A stretch of DNA of 9,025 bases from Paracoccaceae bacterium (GTDB lineage: Bacteria > Pseudomonadota > Alphaproteobacteria > Rhodobacterales > Rhodobacteraceae). This document shows positions 1 to 6,401 of this stretch, piece after piece. The position numbers and the translations under genes were made by a program. The notes under the pieces are model-generated. The model was not told the origin of the DNA and made no database searches. It saw nothing but the letters and a program-made list of their open reading frames with translations. The stretch is from positions 1-9,025 of the forward strand of contig JAKITE010000116.1 of NCBI GenBank assembly GCA_021648225.1, given 5' to 3'. Every line of letters begins with the position of its first letter. Position 1 is the stretch's first letter.

Positions 1-61
1 TCAAAAATGCTTAGAAACATAATTCCCCCGTTTTGGCGCAATCTATCGGTTTTGGGCCGGC

Positions 62-73
62 TTTGACGTCAAA
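62..73. repeat. 12-bp perfect palindrome TTTGACGTCAAA upstream of rpiA
   Basis: TTTGACGTCAAA is self-complementary over all 12 bases and contains the TGACGTCA core. It lies about 115 bp before the rpiA start and just upstream of the candidate promoter hexamers, a place where an operator for a dimeric regulator could sit. No regulator is known from the sequence, and chance occurrence is possible. Confidence 0.4.
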
Positions 74-75
74 AT

Positions 76-150
76 CCGACAATCACAAGCTTCAATGCGA
101 TAAAATCAGCCAAGCCCCCCTCGCATGCCCCGTGAAAAATGATATATACT
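76..150 (+). promoter_or_regulatory. Possible promoter region of rpiA-gor
   Basis: The leader of rpiA has two hexamers that could be -10 boxes. TAAAAT at 101-106 matches the consensus at 5 of 6 positions and has a weak CCGACA at 76-81, 19 bp upstream. TATATA at 143-148 is preceded by TG one base upstream (140-141), as in an extended -10, but has no recognisable -35. Which is used, if either, cannot be decided by eye. No gene on either strand is convincing in 1-188; the only open plus frame from the window edge ends at 66. Confidence 0.3.
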
Positions 151-188
151 GTGCCAAATAGATTCTTGGCCAGCAAAACAGGTGAGCT

Positions 189-974
189 ATGACAGATGAT
201 CTTTCCAATGCCGATCGCGCAAAATATGCTGCTGCAAAAGCCGCGCTGGCTTTTGTTCAGCCCGATATGCGGGTCGGGCTTGGCACTGGCAGCACGGCCG
301 CTTGGTTTGTGCAATTGCTGGGCGGGCTGGTCAATAACGAGGGGCTGAAAATTGTCGGGGTGCCGACATCGAACCGCACCCGTGATCTGGCCGACAGCCT
401 GAATATCCCGCTGACGACGCTGGATGCGGCGGGTTGGCTGGATGTAACGATTGACGGGGCTGATGAATTCGATACGCATCTGAACCTGATCAAAGGTGGT
501 GGCGGCGCATTGTTGCAAGAAAAAATCGTGGCCCGTGCATCGGACCAGATGGTTGTGATTTCCGATGCCAGCAAACAGGTGGATACGCTGGGTGCCTTTC
601 CCTTGCCAATCGAGGTTGTGCAGTTTGGCTGGAAAACCACGCAACAGATGGTTTCCGAACTGATCGCCGCCGCAGATGTTGCGGCGCGCGATATTACCCT
701 TCGGGAAGATAACGGCAAAGCCTATGTCACCGACGAGGGTCATTTTATTCTGGATCTGCACCTTAATCGTATTGGCGCGCCCCACGAACTGGGTCGGGCG
801 CTTAATCTGATTCCGGGTGTGGTCGAAACCGGTTTGTTTACTGAAATGGCCGATACGGTTCTGGTTGGCTATGGTGATGGCATGGTGCATACCTATGATC
901 GGGATCAAGGCGATATGGGTAAATCATCGGTGCATATGCCCTCTAAAAACAGTCTTTTTGTGCCCGGCGCTTAG
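189..974 (+). CDS. rpiA: Ribose-5-phosphate isomerase A
   Basis: Cytoplasmic isomerase interconverting ribose 5-phosphate and ribulose 5-phosphate in the non-oxidative pentose phosphate pathway, feeding nucleotide synthesis. The 261-residue product has the phosphate-binding GTGSTA at 32-37, the catalytic DGADE at 89-93 and KGGGGALLQEK at 102-112. These give D89, D92, K102 and E111, equivalent to D81, D84, K94 and E103 of the E. coli enzyme (recalled numbering). The C-terminal GLFTEMADTVLVGYGDG stretch is also typical of RpiA. It is somewhat longer than the roughly 220-residue E. coli protein, mainly from short extensions at both ends. The ATG at 189 is preceded by AGGTGA at 180-185. It is followed after 12 bp by gor, whose ribosome binding site overlaps the rpiA stop, so the two are almost certainly co-transcribed. 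Confidence 0.96.
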   Translation: MTDDLSNADRAKYAAAKAALAFVQPDMRVGLGTGSTAAWFVQLLGGLVNNEGLKIVGVPTSNRTRDLADSLNIPLTTLDAAGWLDVTIDGADEFDTHLNLIKGGGGALLQEKIVARASDQMVVISDASKQVDTLGAFPLPIEVVQFGWKTTQQMVSELIAAADVAARDITLREDNGKAYVTDEGHFILDLHLNRIGAPHELGRALNLIPGVVETGLFTEMADTVLVGYGDGMVHTYDRDQGDMGKSSVHMPSKNSLFVPGA

Positions 975-986
975 GAGAGCATAAAC

Positions 987-2336
987 ATGAAATACGATTA
1001 TGATTTATTCGTCATTGGTGGCGGGTCTGGCGGGGTGCGCGCAGCACGCGTTGCGGCGCAAGGCGGGGCAAAGGTTGCTTTGGCCGAGGAATACCGCATG
1101 GGCGGCACCTGTGTTATTCGCGGCTGTGTGCCGAAAAAGCTGATGGTTTATGCATCGGGCTATGCCGAAATGATGCAGGATGCCGAGGGTTTCGGCTGGA
1201 CCATCGGCAAGCGCAGTTTTGATTGGGGCCGGTTTATTGCTAAACAAGACGCCGAGCTGGACCGGCTGGAAGGCCTGTATCGCAAAGGCCTGTCGGGCAA
1301 TGATGTTAGCATTTTCGATAGCCGCGCTACTGTTAAAGACAGCCATACGGTTGAACTGGCCAGCGGCGAATTACTGACTGCCAAAACCATTCTGGTAGCA
1401 ACCGGCGGCCATCCGTTTGTGCCGGATTTCAAGGGCGCGGAATATGTAAAAACCTCGGCGGATATGTTTTTGCTGAAATCCCGGCCTGAACGGGTGTTGA
1501 TTGTTGGTGGTGGCTATATCGCCTGTGAATTTGCCGGTATTTTCAACGGGCTTGGCTCCGAGGTCACGCAGTTTTATCGCGGCGCGCAGATATTGCGCGG
1601 GTTTGATGACGAAGTGCGCGGCCATGTTGCCGAAGAAATGATAAACAAGGGTATCAACCTGCATGTGGGCACGGTTGTTACTGCGATTGAAAAAACCGGT
1701 GATGGTTTGCGGGTGGCTTGCTCCAACGGGTCGATTACCGATGTTGATATGGTGATGTATGCTACGGGCAGGGTGCCGAATACCGCAGGTCTTGGCCTTG
1801 AAAATGCCGGTGTTGAACTGGGCCGGAATGGTGAAATTATGGTGGATCAATATTCCAAAACCACCTGTGACAGCATTTATGCGGTGGGCGATGTGACGGA
1901 TCGTATGGCGCTAACGCCGGTGGCGATCCGCGAGGCTATGGCTTTTGTTGAAACGGTGTTTAACAATAATCCATCCTCGCCCGATCACGAACTGATTGCC
2001 ACGGCGGTGTTTACCCAGCCGGAAATCGGCACGGTTGGATTATCCGAGGAAGACGCGCGCGATAAAACCGAGATCGAGGTTTACGCCGCTGCATTCCGGC
2101 CGATGGCAAATGTTCTGGCGGGCCGTGATGAACGCATGCTGATGAAACTGATTGTCGAAAAACATAGCCAAAAGGTTCTTGGCTGTCATATTGTTGGCCC
2201 GGCTGCGGGTGAAATGATCCAGCTTGCGGGGGTGGCGATTAAGATGGGCGCCACCAAACAAGATTTTGACCGCACGGTGGCGGTGCATCCAACGGCGGCC
2301 GAAGAATTGGTAACAATGAAAGAACCGGTGCGGTAA
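987..2336 (+). CDS. gor: Glutathione-disulfide reductase (NADPH)
   Basis: FAD-dependent cytoplasmic flavoenzyme that reduces glutathione disulfide with NADPH. The 449 residues are a normal length. The N-terminal FAD site is GGGSGG at 11-16. The redox-active disulfide is GGTCVIRGCVPKK with C42 and C47; the CVIRGC form is seen in alphaproteobacterial, cyanobacterial and plant enzymes, where E. coli has CVNVGC. The second Rossmann motif GGGYIACEFA is followed by arginines in FYRGAQILRGFD, consistent with NADPH preference. The second FAD motif is YAVGDVTDR, and the C-terminal HPTAAEE supplies the catalytic base H434. The start is fixed by AGGAG at 973-977, which overlaps the rpiA stop, 9 nt before the ATG. 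Trypanothione or mycothiol reductase are alternatives in the same family, but the CVIRGC motif and NADPH-type arginines favour glutathione. Confidence 0.95.
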   Translation: MKYDYDLFVIGGGSGGVRAARVAAQGGAKVALAEEYRMGGTCVIRGCVPKKLMVYASGYAEMMQDAEGFGWTIGKRSFDWGRFIAKQDAELDRLEGLYRKGLSGNDVSIFDSRATVKDSHTVELASGELLTAKTILVATGGHPFVPDFKGAEYVKTSADMFLLKSRPERVLIVGGGYIACEFAGIFNGLGSEVTQFYRGAQILRGFDDEVRGHVAEEMINKGINLHVGTVVTAIEKTGDGLRVACSNGSITDVDMVMYATGRVPNTAGLGLENAGVELGRNGEIMVDQYSKTTCDSIYAVGDVTDRMALTPVAIREAMAFVETVFNNNPSSPDHELIATAVFTQPEIGTVGLSEEDARDKTEIEVYAAAFRPMANVLAGRDERMLMKLIVEKHSQKVLGCHIVGPAAGEMIQLAGVAIKMGATKQDFDRTVAVHPTAAEELVTMKEPVR

Positions 2337-2343
2337 TCCTTGA

Positions 2344-2360
2344 CATTCCGCTCCGGAATG
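2344..2360 (+). other. Short hairpin between gor and hflK
   Basis: CATTCCG and CGGAATG form a 7-bp perfect stem around a 3-nt loop, 7 bp after the gor stop. No run of T follows, so it is not a standard intrinsic terminator. It may stabilise the 3' end of the rpiA-gor message or partially uncouple it from hflK. It overlaps a perfect TTGACA at 2340-2345, for which no good -10 is seen 16-18 bp downstream. Confidence 0.45.
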
Positions 2361-2405
2361 AACACTTCCAACCTTGATAACGTTTACAAATAAAAGGACA
2401 TACAA

Positions 2406-3527
2406 ATGCCCAGCAACAACAATTCCGGCGGCCCTTGGGGCGGTGGCGGAAATAATGGCGGAGACGATGATGGTCGTCGCGGCCAACGCCCACCCCCTCC
2501 GGGTGGTCCGCAACAGGTTCCCGATATTGATGAACTGATCCAAAAAGGCCAAGAAAAGCTAAAAGCCCTGATCGGCGGCGGCGGTTCCGGTGGCGGCGAT
2601 GGTGCTGGTGGCATTGGCAAAGGCGGCGCGGCACTGATCGCGCTGGCCGTGGTTGGCCTTTGGGCGTTTAATTCGTTTTATACGGTTAAGCCTGAGGAAA
2701 AATCAGTTGAGCTGTTTCTGGGCGAATATTACAAAACCGGCGATTCCGGTTTGAACTTTGCGCCATGGCCTGTGGTGCGCGCGGAAATCGTGCAGGTAAC
2801 CGGTGAGCGTATTGAAAATATCGGTGTGGGCGGTTTTGGCCGTTCTTCCCAAGGATTGATGCTGACGGGTGATGAAAACATCGTTGATATCGATTTTCAG
2901 GTGGTGTGGAACATTACCGACCCGGCACAATTCCTGTTTAATCTGGCAGACCCGCAAGAAACCATTCGTGCGGTTTCTGAATCGGCGATGCGCGAGGTTA
3001 TTGGCCGGTCAAATTTTGCCCCCATCCTGAATGAGGGCCGCCGTGCGATTTCGCAAGAGGTTGAAGCGCTAATTCAGGCCACTCTCGACAGTTATGACAG
3101 TGGTGTGAATATTGTGCGGCTCAACCTTGAAAAGGCCGACCCGCCCTCCGAGGTGATCGAAGCTGTGCAAGATGTGCAGGCTGCGGAACAAGAACGCGAC
3201 ACGCTTGAAAAACGTGCGGATGCTTATTCCAATCAGGCATTGGCCGAAGCCCGTGGTCAGGCTGCAGAGCTTATTCAACAGGCCGAGGGTTATCGTGCCC
3301 AAGTTGTCAACATTGCCGATGGCGAAGCCAGCCGGTTTGTGGCGGTTCATACCGAATATCTTTTGGCACCCGAAGTAACGCGCAAACGTTTGTATCTAGA
3401 AACAATGGAACGTGTTCTGGGCGGTGTGAATATCATCTTGCTCGAAGAGACCTCCGGTCAGGCGGGATCAGGGGTTGTGCCTTATCTGCCATTAAATGAG
3501 CTTATTCGCGGGGGGGCAAACCAATGA
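2406..3527 (+). CDS. hflK: HflK, SPFH-domain subunit of the FtsH modulator complex
   Basis: HflK forms with HflC a large membrane-anchored complex that encloses the FtsH protease and modulates its access to membrane substrates. In this 373-residue product the first 70 residues are a disordered cytoplasmic tail very rich in Gly, Asn, Asp and Pro, including a PPPPGG run near 29-34, as is typical of HflK. A single transmembrane segment lies at about 73-92, followed by the SPFH/band 7 domain from about 95 to 270 (VKPEEKSVELFLGEY, GLNFAPWP). A charged Ala/Glu/Gln-rich coiled coil spans about 255-305, and the tail ends with LPLNELIRGG. The ATG at 2406 has AAAAGGA at 2392-2398. The stop overlaps the hflC start as ATGA. 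It lies 69 bp downstream of gor, so read-through from the upstream operon or its own promoter are both possible. Confidence 0.95.
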   Translation: MPSNNNSGGPWGGGGNNGGDDDGRRGQRPPPPGGPQQVPDIDELIQKGQEKLKALIGGGGSGGGDGAGGIGKGGAALIALAVVGLWAFNSFYTVKPEEKSVELFLGEYYKTGDSGLNFAPWPVVRAEIVQVTGERIENIGVGGFGRSSQGLMLTGDENIVDIDFQVVWNITDPAQFLFNLADPQETIRAVSESAMREVIGRSNFAPILNEGRRAISQEVEALIQATLDSYDSGVNIVRLNLEKADPPSEVIEAVQDVQAAEQERDTLEKRADAYSNQALAEARGQAAELIQQAEGYRAQVVNIADGEASRFVAVHTEYLLAPEVTRKRLYLETMERVLGGVNIILLEETSGQAGSGVVPYLPLNELIRGGANQ

Positions 3528-4405
3528 AAAAATTACCCATAATTATCGGTATATTTGTTGCGGCGGTATTTTTGCTGCTTTCGGCGATATTCATCGTGGA
3601 CGAGCGTGAAAAAGCGCTGGTGTTGCAATTTGGTCAGGTGCGTTTGGTTAAAGAAGACCCGGGCATCGCGTTTCGCATTCCGTTTATTCAGGAAGTTGTG
3701 AAATATGACGACCGGATCCTGTCGCTTGATATTGCACCGCTTGAGGTAAACTTCAAAGACAAGCGCCGTTTGCAGGTTGATGCATTTGCGCGCTATCGTA
3801 TCTCGGACGTGGTTCGGTTCCGCCAAGCGGTTGGCACCGGTGGGATTAGAACTGCTGATGAACGGCTGGCAAACAACCTTAATGCCGCATTGCTGGAGGT
3901 GTTGGGTCAGGTTGATTCCGGCGCGGTTCTATCGGATGACCGGATAGAGCTGATGGCTAGAATTCGTGATGAAGCCATTGCAAAATCTATCAATCTTGGC
4001 ATCGAGGTAATCGATGTGCGTATCAAACGTGCTGAATTGCCAGAGCAAAACCTGACCGCAACCTTTGACCGGATGAACGCAGAACGCGAACGCGAGGCCC
4101 GTGATGAACGGGCGCGTGGTTCTGAGGCGGCACAAAGGGTGCGTGCGCAGGCGGATCGGACAGCGATTGAAACGGTTTCAATTGCTCAACGTGATGCCAA
4201 CATCATCCGTGGTGAAGCCGACGCAGAGCGAAATGCAATTTTCGCCGAGGCCTATGGGCGCGACCCGGAATTCTTTGAATTCTATCGTTCCTTGGCTGCG
4301 TATGAAAACGCGCTTCGGGGCAATAATTCGTCTATGGTGCTGTCACCAAACGGGGAGTTCTTCAATTACTTTGTCTCGCCTAACGGGCGGCCTGCGGCTG
4401 AATGA
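3524..4405 (+). CDS. hflC: HflC, SPFH-domain partner of HflK
   Basis: Second subunit of the HflK-HflC complex around FtsH. The 293-residue product has an N-terminal signal-anchor of about 5-25 (PIIIGIFVAAVFLLL), then the band 7 domain starting with VDEREKALVLQFGQV and GIAFRIPF. A highly charged coiled coil with many Arg/Glu/Ala residues spans about 180-245, and the C-terminal region has the DPEFFEFYRSLAAYE segment characteristic of HflC. The length is slightly under the E. coli protein. The start ATG at 3524 overlaps the hflK stop, and a run of seven G at 3510-3516 about 7 nt upstream can serve as ribosome binding site. Together with the next ATGA overlap this makes hflK, hflC and the DUF2065 gene one coupled translation unit. 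Confidence 0.95.
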   Translation: MKKLPIIIGIFVAAVFLLLSAIFIVDEREKALVLQFGQVRLVKEDPGIAFRIPFIQEVVKYDDRILSLDIAPLEVNFKDKRRLQVDAFARYRISDVVRFRQAVGTGGIRTADERLANNLNAALLEVLGQVDSGAVLSDDRIELMARIRDEAIAKSINLGIEVIDVRIKRAELPEQNLTATFDRMNAEREREARDERARGSEAAQRVRAQADRTAIETVSIAQRDANIIRGEADAERNAIFAEAYGRDPEFFEFYRSLAAYENALRGNNSSMVLSPNGEFFNYFVSPNGRPAAE

Positions 4406-4590
4406 TTGATGACATTATCTTCGGCCTCGGGTTCGTGGCCGTGATTGAGGGGCTGGTGCTTGCACTGGCCCCAAATCGTTTAAAACAGGCATTATTGCTG
4501 CTTGTCACGGTGCGATCCGAAAAATTAAGCGTGATTGCATTGATAATTATCGCCATTGGGGTTGCACTTATCTGGTGGGCGCGGCGATAA
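4402..4590 (+). CDS. DUF2065 family small inner-membrane protein (YjeT-like)
   Basis: A 62-residue protein of two predicted transmembrane helices, about 5-24 (IIFGLGFVAVIEGLVLAL) and 41-59 (KLSVIALIIIAIGVALIWW). A short cytoplasmic-type loop with APNRLKQAL lies between them, and the protein ends in ARR. The GFVAVIEGLVLALAPNR pattern and the position immediately after hflC match E. coli YjeT, which lies in the same place, and the DUF2065 family. Its biochemical function is unknown to me; an accessory role for the HflKC-FtsH assembly is inferred only from conserved position. The ATG overlaps the hflC stop as ATGA and no good Shine-Dalgarno precedes it, so translation probably depends on ribosomes finishing hflC. 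Confidence 0.85.
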   Translation: MIDDIIFGLGFVAVIEGLVLALAPNRLKQALLLLVTVRSEKLSVIALIIIAIGVALIWWARR

Positions 4591-4598
4591 TGCGCCCA
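4576..4598 (+). other. Inverted repeat across the DUF2065 stop codon
   Basis: TGGGCGC at 4576-4582 pairs with GCGCCCA at 4592-4598 over 7 bp around a 9-nt loop that contains the TAA stop. A run of five T occurs only at 4622-4626, too far for a classic intrinsic terminator. It could act as a weak attenuator or RNA-stability element between the hfl cluster and the protease gene. Confidence 0.35.
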
Positions 4599-4611
4599 AG
4601 GTAACGGCATA

Positions 4612-4706
4612 TTGACTAAAATTTTTGGTCGCGAGGTTGCAATTTGACACGATAGCAACACATTGCTGGGCAGGCATTGACATATTTTGGAGGTCAGATT
4701 TTGACA
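4612..4706 (+). promoter_or_regulatory. Four TTGAC(A/T) repeats before and across the protease start
   Basis: The hexamers TTGACT at 4612, and TTGACA at 4644, 4677 and 4701, occur on the same strand with start-to-start spacings of 32, 33 and 24 bp. Each resembles a -35 box, but no good -10 box is found 16-18 bp downstream of any. The first three are spaced close to three helical turns, which could reflect a cooperative regulator site for the envelope-stress protease gene. The last is part of the TTG start codon context. Confidence 0.3.
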
Positions 4707-6152
4707 CAGGCAAAGATTTTGGAAAATCCGGTAAAGCAAGCAAACCGTATGTTGGCGGTGCTTGTGCTTATGCTGGCAAGTATTTTTGCCGCAAACGCAG
4801 CAAAGGCGCAGATCACCCCCGAAAGCTTTGCTGATCTGGCTGAACTGGTCAGCCCCGCTGTGGTGAATATAACCACCTCGACCAACCTTAACGCCCGTGA
4901 TGATAATCAGGGCAACACGCCTTTTGATGATCTGTTTCGTGATTTTCAAGATCGTAACGGCGAACCGCCCGAGCGGCGCGGCTCTGCGCTTGGATCAGGA
5001 TTCATTATTTCGGCAGACGGCTATGTGGTGACCAATAACCATGTGATTGTTGACGCAGATGAAATCGTGATCGAACTTTTTGACGGCGGTTTTCTGGATG
5101 CGGTGATTGTCGGGCGTGATGAGCGCACCGATTTGGCGCTGCTAAAGGTCGAGGCCGATGAACCCTTGCCTTTTGTTAATTTTGGTGATTCCGATATTAT
5201 GCGGGTTGGTGACTGGGTATTGGCGATTGGTAATCCGCTGGGGCAGGGGTTTTCGGTTTCTGCCGGGATTGTTTCAGCGCGCGGCCGCACCTTGGCCGGT
5301 GCCTATGATGATTATATTCAAACCGATGCTGCGATCAACAAAGGTAATTCCGGTGGCCCGTTATTTAACCTCAAGGGTGAAGTAATCGGTGTGAATACCG
5401 CGATCCTGTCGCCAAGTGGCGGTTCTATCGGCATCGGGTTTTCCATGGCCTCGGCTGTGGTTGAAAATGTAATTCTGCAATTGCGCGAATATGGCGAAAC
5501 CCGTCGTGGCTGGCTGGGTGTGCGCATATCGGATCTGACCGAAGATCTGGTTGAGGAATTCGGCCTTGCCAGTCTGGACGGGGTTTATGTAACCGACGTG
5601 CCCGAAGGCCCCGCTAAAGACGCAGGATTTTTGGCCAATGATGTTATTTTGACTTTTGATGGCCAAGATGTGCGCAACGCACGAGAATTGGTATCGCTGG
5701 TGGCGCAGGCTCCGGTGGGGGGCAGTGTGCGGGTGGTTGTGTCTCGGGATGGCAGCACGCAAACCCTGCTGGTAACCCTTGGCCGGTTGGAAGACGCCTT
5801 GCAGGCCTCGGCAACAACTGCGCCAAACACCCCCGACGGGCCAGCGGCCGAGCAGCTTGAAACCCATGGTATGTTGCTGGCGGTGCTGACCGAGGAAATG
5901 CGTGACCGCTTTATGATTGGCGACGATAGCAACGGCGTGGTTATTTTGCAGGTCGAAGAGGGTTCGGAAATTGCCGAAAAAGGCTTGCGCCCCGGCGATG
6001 TGATCGTAGAGGTAGCCCAAGCGGCGGTGCAAACCCCTGCCGATGTGCTGGCCCGGATAAATTCGGCCCGTGATGCAGGCCGCCGATCAGTCCTGTTGCT
6101 GGTTCGCAGTCAGGGTTCAGGGCGTTTTGTGGCGCTTTCGATAAGCGAATAA
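4701..6152 (+). CDS. degP: Do/HtrA-family periplasmic serine endoprotease (DegP-like)
   Basis: Periplasmic chaperone-protease that degrades misfolded envelope proteins. I choose the TTG at 4701 because GGAGGT at 4689-4694 lies 6 nt upstream. A TTG at 4677 would add 8 residues but would put that site inside the gene, and the ATG at 4749 lacks a site and leaves a signal peptide without positive charge. From 4701 the product has 483 residues: a signal peptide ending AKA|Q at about 36, then an LA-loop-like segment (PFDDLFRDF). The protease domain carries the triad H114 (TNNHVI), D144 (TDLALLKVE) and S217 (GNSGGPL). PDZ1 runs from about 270 to 362 and PDZ2 from about 388 to the end. It is 110 bp after the DUF2065 gene, so it may share the hfl transcript. 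DegP, DegQ and MucD cannot be told apart from this sequence. Confidence 0.93.
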   Translation: MTQAKILENPVKQANRMLAVLVLMLASIFAANAAKAQITPESFADLAELVSPAVVNITTSTNLNARDDNQGNTPFDDLFRDFQDRNGEPPERRGSALGSGFIISADGYVVTNNHVIVDADEIVIELFDGGFLDAVIVGRDERTDLALLKVEADEPLPFVNFGDSDIMRVGDWVLAIGNPLGQGFSVSAGIVSARGRTLAGAYDDYIQTDAAINKGNSGGPLFNLKGEVIGVNTAILSPSGGSIGIGFSMASAVVENVILQLREYGETRRGWLGVRISDLTEDLVEEFGLASLDGVYVTDVPEGPAKDAGFLANDVILTFDGQDVRNARELVSLVAQAPVGGSVRVVVSRDGSTQTLLVTLGRLEDALQASATTAPNTPDGPAAEQLETHGMLLAVLTEEMRDRFMIGDDSNGVVILQVEEGSEIAEKGLRPGDVIVEVAQAAVQTPADVLARINSARDAGRRSVLLLVRSQGSGRFVALSISE

Positions 6153-6168
6153 ATCATCAAGCAACCTA

Positions 6169-6305
6169 CCGAGGCGCAGCCGAGGCCATGCCCAAAAGGA
6201 AGTGGTCTTTTGCGCTAGCAAAGCGCCGCTGGATTGCGGGAGGGTTCCTGACTGACAGGGGGTTCTCCCGCCCTTCGGTTGGGCTTGGCCTCGGCTGCGC
6301 CTCGG
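6169..6305. repeat. 137-bp element with 27-nt inverted arms
   Basis: The left arm, 6169-6195, and right arm, 6279-6305, are reverse complements over 27 positions with a single mismatch. The outer 19 bp (CCGAGGCGCAGCCGAGGCC) are perfect. Each arm contains CCGAGGC twice. Between the arms, GCGGGAG at 6236-6242 pairs with CTCCCGC at 6265-6271, enclosing a further CCTG/CAGG stem at 6247-6259. TTTGC/GCAAA at 6209-6222 forms a second small hairpin. The result is a stem closing a multi-branched fold. It sits between the stop codons of two converging genes and contains no credible gene. It resembles a REP/BIME-like or MITE-like dispersed element, but only one copy is visible here. Confidence 0.7.
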
Positions 6306-6334
6306 CAAAAAGAAACCGACCTAATGGCCGGTTT
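6306..6334 (-). terminator. Intrinsic terminator of the RTX gene
   Basis: Read on the minus strand, AAACCGGCC-ATTA-GGTCGGTTT forms a 9-position stem with one mismatch and a 4-nt loop (plus-strand 6313-6334). It is followed at once by CTTTTTG, giving a T-rich tract (plus-strand A run at 6307-6311). This is a canonical rho-independent terminator 67 nt beyond the stop codon of the RTX gene. Plus-strand transcripts from the protease gene would form the same hairpin, but without a T tract. Confidence 0.75.
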
Positions 6335-6401
6335 AAGTAGGTAATTTAGCCAAAGTGATTGACGTTTTTTAACAAGTTTTGACCGGTAGTTTTCTAAAAC
6401 T

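Noticed and set aside
1..66. Open plus-strand frame entering from the window edge and ending at the TGA at 64-66
   Set aside because: Only 21 codons with no recognisable C-terminal motif; could be the end of an upstream gene, but cannot be supported.
69..908. 279-codon minus-strand open frame opposite rpiA, longer than rpiA itself
   Set aside because: It lies almost entirely opposite a gene with intact catalytic motifs and its translation is low-complexity and unrecognisable; it is a codon-usage shadow.
2340..2381. TTGACA at 2340-2345 as a promoter for hflK
   Set aside because: No -10 hexamer at 16-18 bp; GATAAC at 2376-2381 is about 30 bp away, and a hairpin occupies the spacer.
5361..6032. 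223-codon minus-strand open frame opposite the protease
   Set aside because: Opposite the PDZ-coding part of a clear Do protease; no family resemblance.
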